64,000 nucleotides of DNA from Streptomyces spongiicola (GTDB taxonomy: Bacteria > Actinomycetota > Actinomycetes > Streptomycetales > Streptomycetaceae): the NCBI RefSeq assembly GCF_003122365.1, contig NZ_CP029254.1, positions 6,140,001-6,204,000 on the forward strand. The letters run 5' to 3'. Numbering within the stretch: position 1 is the stretch's first letter; every line of letters starts with the position of its first letter. Made by a program: the position numbers and the translations under genes. Positions 34,543 through 42,851 of the stretch are shown here, one piece after another. The notes under the pieces are model-generated. The model saw nothing but the letters and a program-made list of their open reading frames with translations, was not told the DNA's origin and ran no database searches.

Positions 34543-34714
34543 AACAGTTTGGCATGTGCCGGCTCCGTACATCGACTCGGGGTCCCGGCGGCCGGACCGT
34601 CCGGCGGGGGAGGCCGACCGTCGCGGGGGGGCATGGCGCCGCTCCCTCTTCCGGCGGCGGGCCGCAACCGGATGCTCTGCGGCCCGAGCGGTTTCCATGG
34701 CGGCCCCGGCGGGG

Positions 34715-35242
34715 TCAGCGGCGTCCGGAGAGGCGGTCCAGCTCCTCGTTCATCGCGGTCAGAAAGCGCAGTACGACGGCCAGTTCGTCGTCGCCGAAGC
34801 CCTCCTGGGCCCGGGCCGCAGCCTCGGCGAGCGGCAGGAAGTGCGCGCGGGCGGCGGACCTTCCGCGCGGGGCGTAGTGCAGATGGACGACGCGACGGTC
34901 CTTGCTGTCGCGCGATCTGCGGATGTGGCCGGCCCGCTCCAGCCGGTCGAGGCACGCCGTCACGGCTCCGGACGTCAGCCCCAGGTGCTCCCGCAGCCGC
35001 CCGGGAGTCAGCGGGGTGTCGGAGTCCAGGATCGCGGCCAGCGCCTGGACGTCGGTGGCGTGCAGTCCCTGGGTTGCGGCGAAGCCGTGCACCAGCCGGT
35101 TCATCTCGCCGTTCAGCCGGCGCAGCTCCACGGCGAAGGCTTGCAGGTCGCGACCTTCAGGCCCGGCCGGTCCCGCCACCGCGCCGGTCGCGTCGGCGGT
35201 GGTGGCGGTGTCCACCGGCCCCGTCTCGTTCGTCCTCGCCAC
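34715..35242 (-). CDS. MarR-family transcriptional regulator
   Basis: A 175-residue regulator. After a low-complexity N-terminus, the winged helix shows LREHLGLTSGAVTACLDRLERAGHI (recognition helix) and RRSRDSKDRRVVHLHYAPRG (wing), then a C-terminal dimer helix ending LTAMNEELDRLSGRR. It lies 250 bases upstream of the MMPL exporter on the same strand, with an AT-rich palindrome between them, so it probably controls that exporter in response to its substrate. ATG 35242 has a weak ribosome binding site. Confidence 0.87.
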   Translation of the reverse strand: MARTNETGPVDTATTADATGAVAGPAGPEGRDLQAFAVELRRLNGEMNRLVHGFAATQGLHATDVQALAAILDSDTPLTPGRLREHLGLTSGAVTACLDRLERAGHIRRSRDSKDRRVVHLHYAPRGRSAARAHFLPLAEAAARAQEGFGDDELAVVLRFLTAMNEELDRLSGRR

Positions 35243-35757
35243 GCCCCCACCCTATAGAGCGGTGGACGGTGACCTCCGCCGCCGTCCACCGCGGGGCAGG
35301 TGGTCGGGGGCCGGGCGCCGAACGGCACGGCGTCCAGGGGCAGTCGTCGAATCGTCTGCCGCCGTGCCGCCGTGCCGCCGTGCTGCCGTGCCGTGTGCGG
35401 ACGAGACATGTGCCGCCGTGCCGTGTGCGGACGAGACACGTGCGGACGAGACATGTGCCGGCGGTCGTGTGCGGGCGAGACATGTGCCGGCGGTCGTGTG
35501 CGGGCGAGACATGTGTTGCCGGACCACGGTCCGCCGAGGCGCGCGAGCCGACGGCGTCCTGCGGAACGTCGCCCGTGCAACGTCGCCCCGTGGAACGACG
35601 CAGTACCGATGCGAGTCGCTCGGCGCGCCCGGGCGACGCAACCTGCTCTCGTAAGCGGCCCGCACCCTCGCCGCCGATCCGAACGGCCGGGGCCGAACGG
35701 GCCACGGCACACGGTTCCGGCCGGGCGGTCCCGGCGGTGAACGCGGAGGAGGACACC
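35243..35757. repeat. Intergenic region with 29-bp and shorter repeats
   Basis: Repeats of tgccgtgtgcggacgagaca and of gtgccggcggtcgtgtgcgg (29-bp unit, two copies 35455-35512) occupy about 35370-35515. No gene is supported. The promoter of the DUF4383 gene should lie at about 35640-35740. Confidence 0.6.
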
Positions 35758-36333
35758 GTGAAACTCAGGGACGAACTGCCCGTCGACCACCGCCTCGCCA
35801 CCGTCTACCGCGTGGGTGCCGCCCTCTGCGGTGTGATCCTGCTCGTCTTCGCGAGCCTCGGGTTCGCCGACGGCCTCGGCTGGTTCGAGACCGACGGCGC
35901 ACGGGTGGCAGGAATGTCCAGCAACGGTCTGCTCAGCCTCGTCTCCCTGTGCGTGGGTCTGCTGCTGCTGGGCGGCGCTGTCGTGGGAGGGAACGTCGCC
36001 AGCACGCTCAACATGATCGTCGGCGCCGCGTTCGTGCTGAGCGGCTTCGTGCACCTGTTCCTGCTCGACCGCCCCGCCAACATCCTCGACTTCAGCATGT
36101 CCAACGTCGTCTTCAGCTTTGTGATGGGGCTGCTCATCGTCACGTTCGGCATGTACGGACGGGTCAGCGGCGGACTTCCGCACGACAATCCCTACTGGCG
36201 CAGCCGGCACCCCGAGCAGGCGCGCCGCGAGGCCGGCTCGACGGCGCAGGCGCTCGGGGCCGGGTCGTCCACCCGCCCGCGGCGGGCGGTCTCGGCGGGT
36301 CGGGACGCACGGTCGCCCGCCCGCCCGTCGTGA
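35758..36333 (+). CDS. DUF4383 four-helix membrane protein
   Basis: A 191-residue membrane protein with four hydrophobic helices (VGAALCGVILLVFASLGF, LLSLVSLCVGLLLLGGAVV, STLNMIVGAAFVLSGFVHLFL, VVFSFVMGLLIVTFGMYG), as in DUF4383. The tail HDNPYWRSRHPEQARREAG is typical of streptomycete members. GTG 35758 follows GGAGGAGG. Function unknown; members are often stress-induced. The C-terminal 30 residues are Arg/Ala-rich low-complexity. Confidence 0.85.
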   Translation: MKLRDELPVDHRLATVYRVGAALCGVILLVFASLGFADGLGWFETDGARVAGMSSNGLLSLVSLCVGLLLLGGAVVGGNVASTLNMIVGAAFVLSGFVHLFLLDRPANILDFSMSNVVFSFVMGLLIVTFGMYGRVSGGLPHDNPYWRSRHPEQARREAGSTAQALGAGSSTRPRRAVSAGRDARSPARPS

Positions 36334-36419
36334 CCGACCCGCGGTCGTCCGCCCGCCCGTCGGCAAGCCTGCCCCCGGACCCGAGCCGACGGCAGAGTGA
36401 CCTTCGGGGTCGGGTGCCG

Positions 36420-36473
36420 GTCGGGCTCGAGTGTCCGGTCGGGCTCGAGTGTCCGGTCGGGCTCGAGTGTCCG
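36420..36473. repeat. 18-bp tandem repeat between convergent genes
   Basis: Three perfect copies of gtcgggctcgagtgtccg, followed by a shorter repeat (gtcaggagggagtgccg, two copies) that contains the stop codon of the STAS gene on the minus strand. Confidence 0.9.
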
Positions 36474-36491
36474 GTCAGGAGGGAGTGCCGG

Positions 36492-36860
36492 TCAGGAGGG
36501 AGTGCCCGCTCCTCCGAGGGCGGTGAGCGCCGCCGGTACGTCCTCGTGAACGGCGGTCGTCAGGCTCAGCCCGGTGAGGTCGAAGAGCTTGGCGACCTGC
36601 GGTACCGGAGCCGCGAGGTGCAGATCCCCGCCCATGGCCCGGGTCTCCCTGGTGGCACGTATGAGCACGTTCAGCCCGGAGGAGTCCATGAACCCGACGG
36701 CGGACAGATCCAGTACGAGATGACGCCGGCCGTGCAGGGTCTGGTTCGCCAGGTGGTGGCGAAGCAGCGTCGCCGTGTCCACGTCCAGTTCGCCCCGGAT
36801 CGTCACCACCGCCGTGCCGGGGTCGTGGATCTCGACCTCGACGTCCAGGTTCTGTCCCAT
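36492..36860 (-). CDS. STAS-domain anti-anti-sigma factor (second copy)
   Basis: A 122-residue STAS protein beginning MGQNLDVEVEIHDPGTAVV, with RGELDVDTATLLRHHL and DLSAVGFMDSSGLNVLIRAT, where the serine after Asp is the phosphorylation site. It resembles BldG/RsbV-type antagonists more closely than the STAS protein at 28560. It is divergent from the PP2C phosphatase at 37126, its likely activator. ATG 36860 lies upstream of the conserved part; GAGGC-like site is weak. Confidence 0.88.
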   Translation of the reverse strand: MGQNLDVEVEIHDPGTAVVTIRGELDVDTATLLRHHLANQTLHGRRHLVLDLSAVGFMDSSGLNVLIRATRETRAMGGDLHLAAPVPQVAKLFDLTGLSLTTAVHEDVPAALTALGGAGTPS

Positions 36861-37024
36861 GGGGAAGTGCCTCCGCTTTCCGGATGGTCGTTGCGCCGGT
36901 GTGCCCACGGCATGGGGCGCCACTCGGTGGGGTCGGCACACATGTGCTGACCGCAGCACGTCTGCCCAGGGCGGGTGTGCGCACACCTGCTCTTTCTGAG
37001 TTGCCGCCCGGATACCGTTGCCGC

Positions 37025-37054
37025 GTGACAAATATTGTTTCCGGCTCGTAGAAT
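37025..37054 (+). promoter_or_regulatory. Housekeeping-type promoter of the SpoIIE phosphatase gene
   Basis: GTGACA (37025-37030), an 18-base spacer and TAGAAT (37049-37054) match the principal-sigma consensus well. The spacer contains the AT-rich palindrome acaaatattgt (37028-37038), a possible operator. Start of transcription would be near 37061, 65 bases before the ATG. Confidence 0.65.
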
Positions 37055-37125
37055 CGTGATCTCGTGCCCGGCGTTCGTGACCCCGGAGTCCGTGGATACG
37101 TGCACAATGACGGCATGCTGGGCGT

Positions 37126-38412
37126 ATGGCTCCGGCACGACGAGAATCGGATGACGTGGACGAGTTCGCTGCTCTTGAGCAGGCCTTGCGCGGGGCCGCC
37201 CCCCACTCTCTGCTCGATGTGATGAGCGCCGCTCTCGACGAGCGGTACGGCACCACCGCGGTCGAGCTCCGGCTGGCCGACTACGGGACGCGGTCCTTGC
37301 AGGCCGTGGCCGCCGAGCCCGGAGCGGCCGAGCCCGTGCCGATCCACGGCAGCCCCCAGGGACGCGTCTTCGGCTCCCAGGAGCCGTACGTCACCGGGGA
37401 GAGCGGGGACCGGGTCTCCGTGCACCTGCCCGTCACCGTGCGCGGTGACCGACTGGGCGTGCTGACGGTGGGGATGGCCGCGGACGCCTTCACGGAGGCC
37501 GACCTCCCGGACCTCGGCCTGGCCTGTGAGGCGCTCGGCCACGAGATGCTCGTCGCGGAGCGCGACACGGACCTGTACCTGCTGGCCCGCCGTGCCGCAC
37601 GGCTCACCCTCGCGGCCGAGATCCAGTGGCAGCTGCTCCCCGGCCGCGCCTGCGCCCGGGACGAGTTCGCGCTCGGCGCCCAGCTGGAACCCGCCTACGG
37701 GATCTTCGGCGACAACTACGACTGGTCCGTGTCCCGGGACCACCTGACCGTCGCCGTCACCAACGGCATGGGCGACGGCACCGAGGCCGCACTCCTCAGC
37801 AACCTCGCCGTGAACGCCCTGCGCAACGCCCGCCGCGCGGGCCTCTGCCTCGCCGACCAGGCAGCCCTCGCCGACCAGGCCGTCTACGCCCACTACCGGG
37901 GCCGGGCATATGTGTCGGTGCTCCTGCTGCGCTTCGACCTCGCCACCGGCGAGGTGGAGGCCGTCGACGCCGGCTCGCCCCGGCTGTGGCGACTGCGTGA
38001 CCGCGAGGTGGAGCCGATCCCGTTCGACGCGCAGCTGCCACTCGGCATGTTCGAGGAAACGGTGTACGTGCCGGAGCGGTTCACCGTACGCCCCGGCGAC
38101 CGGCTGGTGTTCGGCAGCGACGGCGTCTACGAGGCGTTGTCGCCGGCGGGCGAACCCTACGGCGAACGTTCCCTGCCCCGTGCGCTGCTGGCCGCCAGCC
38201 TTCTGCCGCCCACCCAGGTGCCCGGGGCGGTACTGCGGGAACTCGCGGGCCACCGTGGGGACAAGAGCCCCGACGACGACGCGCTGGTGCTCTGCCTCGA
38301 CTGGTACGGACGCGGTGCGGGCACCGGCGGGCTGCCGCGTGCCGCTGCCCGGTCCGGGGGGCTGCAGCGTGCCGCTTCCCGGTCCGGCGGGCTGCCGCAC
38401 GTGGCTTCCTGA
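37126..38412 (+). CDS. SpoIIE-family PP2C phosphatase with GAF-like sensor
   Basis: A 428-residue protein. Residues about 20-165 look like a GAF-type sensor (SLLDVMSAALDERYGTTAVELR, VSVHLPVTVRGDRLGVLTVG). Residues about 195-400 are a PP2C domain with FGDNYDWSV, VTNGMGDGTEAALL and LVFGSDGVYEAL, holding the metal-binding aspartates (Gly-Asp-Gly and Ser-Asp-Gly). It probably dephosphorylates the divergent STAS protein. The last 25 residues are three repeats of GGLxRAAxRS from DNA repeats that continue past the stop. ATG 37126 has no strong ribosome binding site. Confidence 0.88.
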   Translation: MAPARRESDDVDEFAALEQALRGAAPHSLLDVMSAALDERYGTTAVELRLADYGTRSLQAVAAEPGAAEPVPIHGSPQGRVFGSQEPYVTGESGDRVSVHLPVTVRGDRLGVLTVGMAADAFTEADLPDLGLACEALGHEMLVAERDTDLYLLARRAARLTLAAEIQWQLLPGRACARDEFALGAQLEPAYGIFGDNYDWSVSRDHLTVAVTNGMGDGTEAALLSNLAVNALRNARRAGLCLADQAALADQAVYAHYRGRAYVSVLLLRFDLATGEVEAVDAGSPRLWRLRDREVEPIPFDAQLPLGMFEETVYVPERFTVRPGDRLVFGSDGVYEALSPAGEPYGERSLPRALLAASLLPPTQVPGAVLRELAGHRGDKSPDDDALVLCLDWYGRGAGTGGLPRAAARSGGLQRAASRSGGLPHVAS

Positions 38413-38480
38413 CCCCTGCCGGGTGCCGTTTCCCGGTCCGGGGGGGTTGCCGCGTGCCGCTGCCCGGTCCGGGGGCACGG
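38323..38480. repeat. 28-30-bp repeats across the phosphatase stop codon
   Basis: The unit ggctgccgcgtgccgctgcc plus cggtccgggg occurs about five times with changes, from the last 25 codons of the phosphatase gene through its stop (38410-38412) into the intergenic DNA. Confidence 0.85.
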
Positions 38481-38542
38481 CATCCCCGCGGCGGCCCGCA
38501 CACCATCCCCGCCCCGGCAGGAGGCAGTTGCGGGCGGGCCGT

Positions 38543-39040
38543 TCACCTCGGGCGCGCGGAGCCGCCGTCCGGACCGGACTCCTGGGCGGCGTCCGCGACC
38601 ACGGCCTGCCGGAATCCGTGGAGTCCCTCCAGCAGCGCGGCGCGGGAGGCCGGGTCCATGGCCTGGACGGCCGCCAGCAGGACCTCCTCGCGCTGGGAAC
38701 GCAACTGGGAGAGGTACGCCGTGCCGTGACCGGTCAGGCGGATCGTCAGCTCCCTCCGGCTGACCGGGCTGGGGGTCCGTTCGACGAGACCCATGGCCTC
38801 CAGCCGGTCGCACAGCCTGCTGACCGACGACGGCGCCGAGCCCAGGACGTCGCCGAGCGTACGGAGGTTGATCCCGTCGGCGCGCTCCAGGCTGTACAGC
38901 ACCCGGAGCTGCGAGGCCGACACGGCCGAGACGGTGTCCCGGCCCCGCTCCCACAGGATCTCGAGCATCTCGATCACGTCACAGGCCGCCCGCGCCGCAC
39001 CGGTGGCCCGCCGCGACCGTGGAGCCGGACTCGTGCTCAT
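38543..39040 (-). CDS. MarR-family regulator, paralogue A
   Basis: A 165-residue MarR regulator. Core: SAVSASQLRVLYSLERADGI, NLRTLGDVLGSAPSSVSRLC, DRLEAMGLVERTPSPVSRRE. It is closely similar over its full length to the regulator at 39409, including identical SASQLRVLY, GSAPSSVSRLCDRLEA and VSRREL segments. ATG 39040 is chosen (TGGAGTG upstream); an ATG at 39082 would add residues from a 9-bp DNA repeat (MADIADIADM). No obvious effector gene is attached; target unknown. Confidence 0.88.
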   Translation of the reverse strand: MSTSPAPRSRRATGAARAACDVIEMLEILWERGRDTVSAVSASQLRVLYSLERADGINLRTLGDVLGSAPSSVSRLCDRLEAMGLVERTPSPVSRRELTIRLTGHGTAYLSQLRSQREEVLLAAVQAMDPASRAALLEGLHGFRQAVVADAAQESGPDGGSARPR

Positions 39041-39408
39041 GCCGTGACACTCCATATCGGCGATATCGGCGATATCGGCCATTCAGTCATATCAGCCCTG
39101 TCGGCTACATCGGACGTGCTCTGCCGACGCCCGGGGACCCGGTGCGTGCACCTGTCTCCGCACGCCGGTCCCGGGCCGGATCCGCGGGCGGACTTCCGGC
39201 GGGCCGCTCGTGGCGCGGGCCGCGGGCACAAGGCGCTTGCCGGGTCACCATATCCCTCCCCGCGTACCCGGCCGGCCGTCGATCCCCGTGCGACGGTGAA
39301 ACCGTCCCGTGCGGCCGGGGCGAACAACACCCGGCCGCGGGAGGGGCGGCGGCGCGGGTGTCAGGCGGGACGGGCGTCATGTGGGACGGGCGTCACGTGA
39401 GACGCGCG
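39041..39408. other. Spacer between the two MarR paralogues with a gatatc repeat
   Basis: Three copies of the 9-bp unit atatcggcg lie at 39054-39080 directly upstream of paralogue A; the repeated gatatc creates overlapping palindromes that could bind a MarR dimer. The rest shows no gene. Confidence 0.5.
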
Positions 39409-39909
39409 TCAGGCGGAACGGGCGTCGTCGGCCGGACGCAGACCCGGTGCGCGGTCCGTCTCGCCGAGCGCGTCGCGGAAACCGGCCAGCCCCACCAGCA
39501 GCGCCCTTGCCGCCGTCGGCGTCATCCCCTCGATCACCTCGAGCAGCGATGCGTCGCGGCGGCTGCGCAACTCCTGCAGATAGGTCCGCCCGTGGCTGGT
39601 CAGATGCAACTCCAGCTCGCGTCTGCTGACCTGGCTGGGCAGCCGCCGGACGAAGCCGAGTGCCTCGAGCCGGTCGCAGAGCCGGCTGACGGACGAAGGG
39701 GCCGAGCCCAGCAGTTCGCCCAGGGTCCTGAGGTTGATCCCCTCGTCGCGGTCGAGGGTGTAGAGCACCCGGAGCTGCGAGGCCGAGACCGGCGCGTACG
39801 GCACCTCGCGACCCCGGGTCCACAGGGCCTCGAGAAGCCGGACGAACTCATGGCCCACCACCCGGTCCTCGTGCCGCCGAGGCCGGGAGGCAGACTGGTT
39901 CGCATCCAT
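39409..39909 (-). CDS. MarR-family regulator, paralogue B
   Basis: A 166-residue MarR regulator: PVSASQLRVLYTLDRDEGIN, LRTLGELLGSAPSSVSRLCD, RRLPSQVSRRELELHLT. It is the tandem paralogue of the gene at 38543 on the same strand, separated by 368 bases, pointing to gene duplication. ATG 39909 follows GTCGGACGGT; a second in-frame ATG two codons later is possible. Target unknown. Confidence 0.88.
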   Translation of the reverse strand: MDANQSASRPRRHEDRVVGHEFVRLLEALWTRGREVPYAPVSASQLRVLYTLDRDEGINLRTLGELLGSAPSSVSRLCDRLEALGFVRRLPSQVSRRELELHLTSHGRTYLQELRSRRDASLLEVIEGMTPTAARALLVGLAGFRDALGETDRAPGLRPADDARSA

Positions 39910-40651
39910 ACCGTCCGACACTCCGAATCGGTCACCCTCGTCTCTCGGGGCCGTCACCACCGCGGGTCCGGAGGAAAGCCGTCCCCGCCACCGCAACCAT
40001 ATCTTTTTACCGGCATCGGGCACCGGGGACCACGGCGCACCCTCCCGGGGGCGGCCGCACCGGACGGATGACCGGCCCGGATGAGGGCAGAGTCCCACCG
40101 GGCGGGAGCCGCAGGGCCCGGCTGGTCGCAGCGATCGGCTTCCTCGGCTTCCTTGACTTCCTCGGCCCGCTCCGGGCCGCCTCCGGTCATCCGGCAGTCT
40201 CCCGCCGCGCCCGCGCCCGCGCCTGCACGCCATGTCCGGCGCCGGGGACCGCCGGTCCGCCCGACGGACGGTGCCCCGCGCGGCCGCCATGGCGTGAGTG
40301 CTGCTGGCCGCCCCCGGCGCAGCGCCCTGGTGCTCAACCTCGGCGGCGAGCCGGCCGCGGCTCTGGGCGGGGTGCCCGGTGCCGGGTGCCGACGGGGCGG
40401 CGGTCGTCAACCGGGGCGTCCTCACGTGGCCGCCGACTCGTGGGTGTCGTTCACGAAGGGCTCGGCCTTCCCGTGGGACGTCCGTTCGGGGGGTGGGCCC
40501 CGGCACTCCGACGCCGCCTGAACACGGTGCAGCCGACCGTACGGACATACGGGTGGCCTTGTGGCGTGGTGCGAGGGACGCCTGAAATGCCGTGCATGAG
40601 GTGGTGGATTCGGGGCACATGGTGAGCACATCAGAAGAAGGAGTGGACGCT
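39910..40651. other. 742-base region without a supported gene
   Basis: A plus-strand open frame at 40068-40625 has no domain-like sequence or good start and was not accepted. An AT-rich patch (accatatctttttaccgg, 39997-40014) probably belongs to the promoter of MarR paralogue B on the minus strand. Short repeats of ccttcctcggcttcc type occur near 40138-40165. Confidence 0.4.
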
Positions 40652-40963
40652 GTGTTGATGCCGGACCCCAAGGCGCTTCGGAGCCTCCTGGCGCGTTACG
40701 CGGACCTGCGCATCGCCGTACCGGGGAACGACGAGAGCCGTCGTGCACTGGACGACGTGACCTACACGTTGTGCGTGATGACGGCCACGAGCACCATCGG
40801 GGACGCGCTCGAACGGGCCGACGCGCTGCTGGCGGGGGCGTCGATCCCGGCTCCGGTGCCCGCGCCCGCCACGGGCGGCGCCACCGGCAACCCGAAGCAG
40901 GGCACGGCACCGCGCCCGACCGCTACGCCCAGGGAGGGCAGCGGCACCACCCTGGTCGCCTGA
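40652..40963 (+). CDS. DUF5133 protein
   Basis: A 103-residue protein beginning VLMPDPKALRSLLARYADL, the characteristic N-terminus of DUF5133 in streptomycetes, followed by a predicted helical segment (RRALDDVTYTLCVMTATSTI, DALERADALLAG) and a Pro/Ala/Thr-rich tail. GTG 40652 is chosen because AAGAAGGAG lies 8 bases upstream and the family starts at this residue. Function unknown; the group is associated with developmental or secondary-metabolism regulation by context only. Confidence 0.82.
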   Translation: MLMPDPKALRSLLARYADLRIAVPGNDESRRALDDVTYTLCVMTATSTIGDALERADALLAGASIPAPVPAPATGGATGNPKQGTAPRPTATPREGSGTTLVA

Positions 40964-41379
40964 CCCGTCCCGCGATGCGCCGTCCCGGGGGCGAACGGCA
41001 CCCGGCCGTTCGGTCCCGGGACGGCGCACTTCCGTGGTCCGGCACGGTCTTCCCGCCACGCCACCGGCGGTGCGCCTCCGTTCCGCACGGGTTCTCCCGC
41101 GGCCGCGCCACCGGGCGGCGCGGCCGCGTCCCCGCCGGTGTCCCGGTCGTTTCTCCCCGGTGCCCGGTGCCCGGTGCCCGGTGCCCGGTGCCCGGTGCCC
41201 GGTGCCCGGTGCCCGGCGCGGTCGGTGCGGTCCCGCCATCGGCCCGCCGCCGACGGTCCGCGGCGGCCGCCGACGCCGGCCTGCGCGCACCGATGCCGGC
41301 CTGCGGGCGTCGCGCCTCGGCTCACCGCAGTCAGTACGATGAGGCCGCGAAGGCGGGACGACGCCGGAGGGAGACGGGG
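40964..41379. other. Intergenic region with a heptanucleotide array
   Basis: No gene is supported. It contains the 7-bp array at 41161-41216. The promoter of the BlaI/M56 pair should lie at about 41290-41350. Confidence 0.45.
41161..41216. repeat. Heptanucleotide tandem array (TGCCCGG)
   Basis: Eight perfect copies of tgcccgg. It is the second of three heptanucleotide arrays in the window. Confidence 0.95.
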
Positions 41380-41790
41380 TTGGGCAACCGGGGAACGGTC
41401 GGCGCGCTCCCCGCGGGCGGCGGGCGCCGTCGCGGACAGGGCGAACTCGAGGCACAGGTGCTTTCCGTGCTGAGGACCGCGCCGGGCCCGGTCACCGCCG
41501 CCTGGGTGCAGGAGCGCCTGCCCGGAGCACTCGCGTACACCACGGTCATGACGATCCTGTCCCGGCTGCGCGCCAAGAACGCCGTCACCCGGCAGCGGGA
41601 GGGCCGTTCGTTCGCCTGGGAGGCCACCGCGGACCAGGCGGGTCTCGCCGCCCTGCGCATGCGCCGCGTCCTCGACGGCGAACACGACCGGGAAGCGGTG
41701 CTCACCAGCTTCGTCACCTCCCTGTCCCCCGAGGACGAGCAGGTGCTGCGCGAGCTGCTCGACCATACGGACGACGATCCCGAGGAGTGA
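41380..41790 (+). CDS. BlaI/MecI/CopY-family transcriptional repressor
   Basis: A 136-residue winged-helix repressor: GELEAQVLSVLRTAPGPVTA, then YTTVMTILSRLRAKNAVTRQREG (recognition helix and wing), and a C-terminal dimer part where BlaI proteins are cleaved. The start is TTG 41380, 6 bases after CGGAGGGAG; no ATG or GTG fits better. It is followed after 4 bases by an M56 peptidase gene, the usual actinobacterial pairing in which the membrane protease is thought to inactivate the repressor. Inducing signal unknown. Confidence 0.88.
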   Translation: MGNRGTVGALPAGGGRRRGQGELEAQVLSVLRTAPGPVTAAWVQERLPGALAYTTVMTILSRLRAKNAVTRQREGRSFAWEATADQAGLAALRMRRVLDGEHDREAVLTSFVTSLSPEDEQVLRELLDHTDDDPEE

Positions 41791-41794
41791 CCGG

Positions 41795-42733
41795 GTGGGT
41801 CTCTTCGTCTTCCTGCCCCTGGTGCTGCCCCTGACGGCGTGGCCGATCGCACGCCTGGCCGAGCAGCATCTGCACCCCCGGACGGCCACCCGTGTCCTGG
41901 CCGGGGTCGGCGCCCTGCTGGCCCTGTGCAGCACGCTCTGCCTCGCGCTCATCATGGTGGTGGGCACGGCGCAGCTGCCGGGGAACCCGCTGCCGGACAG
42001 CTGGTCCGATCCCGAGGTGCGTGAGGCGGTCCCGTACGACGAGGTCGCGGGCAGGCTGGCGATCCCCGCGCTGGCCGCCGTCGCGGTGGCCGCCGTCCGC
42101 ACGCTGTGGCGGCACCACCGGGTCCGGCGCCGGGCGGAGCGCGCCCTGGAGGGGCTCCCGCCGTCTTCGGTCGCGGTGCTGCCCGACGAGGCGCCGTACG
42201 CCTACGCGCTGCCCGGCGGCCGGGGCTCCTCGGGGGGCAGGGTCGTGGTGTCCGCCGGCATGCTGGCACGCCTCGACTCGCGGGAGCGCCGCGCGCTGTT
42301 CGCACACGAGCGCGCGCATCTGGCCGCGGGACACCACCGCCATCTCCTCGCGGCCCGGCTGGCCGCCCGCGCCAACCCCTTCCTGCGGCCCCTGCACACC
42401 GCCGTCGCCTACTGCGCGGAGCGCTGGGCGGACGAGGAGGCCGCCGGAGCGATCGGCAGCCGGCGCGTGATGGCGAGGGCGGTCGGAAAGGCGGCCATGG
42501 CCTCCCGGGGCAGGCCGTTCGACGTGCCGGCCGGTTTCGCCACGGGTCCGGTGCCCCGGCGCGTCGCCGCCCTGCTGGGGCCCGTGCCGCCCGCCCGGAC
42601 CTGGCCGCCCGCCTTCACCGCGGCGGGCGTCGCCCTCTGGACGGCCGCCGCGGGGACCGCGGTGTCAGCGCTGTCGTCGGCGAACTCGGCCGTGGCGCTG
42701 TTCCTGGTCCTGAAGGCCGCGACGCCGCTGTAG
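41795..42733 (+). CDS. M56-family membrane metallopeptidase
   Basis: A 312-residue membrane protein with about four hydrophobic helices. The zinc-binding motif is HERAH in LFAHERAHLAAGHH, with the third ligand probably the Glu in ERWADEEAA. It lacks the extracellular penicillin-binding domain of BlaR1. GTG 41795, overlapping ribosome binding site GAGGAGTGA of the BlaI gene end. Its likely substrate is the BlaI-type repressor encoded just upstream. Confidence 0.88.
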   Translation: MGLFVFLPLVLPLTAWPIARLAEQHLHPRTATRVLAGVGALLALCSTLCLALIMVVGTAQLPGNPLPDSWSDPEVREAVPYDEVAGRLAIPALAAVAVAAVRTLWRHHRVRRRAERALEGLPPSSVAVLPDEAPYAYALPGGRGSSGGRVVVSAGMLARLDSRERRALFAHERAHLAAGHHRHLLAARLAARANPFLRPLHTAVAYCAERWADEEAAGAIGSRRVMARAVGKAAMASRGRPFDVPAGFATGPVPRRVAALLGPVPPARTWPPAFTAAGVALWTAAAGTAVSALSSANSAVALFLVLKAATPL

Positions 42734-42750
42734 GCCGCCCCCCGGCGGCC
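42733..42750 (+). terminator. Hairpin directly after the M56 stop
   Basis: ggccgcc-cccc-ggcggcc, a perfect 7-bp stem starting at the last base of the TAG stop, in a convergent gap with the SpoOM gene. Confidence 0.5.
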
Positions 42751-42851
42751 CGCCGGGCAGCTCTACAGGCCTACAGCGGTCTGCAGCGGCCCGGCGGGCC
42801 ACGGCCTGCAGTGGCCCGGTGGTGGGCCTCTGCAGGCCTCCCCGGGACCTG

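Noticed and set aside
40068..40625. 185-residue plus-strand ORF upstream of the DUF5133 gene
   Set aside because: No ribosome binding site, no domain-like pattern, Arg/Pro-rich composition typical of random GC-rich frames.
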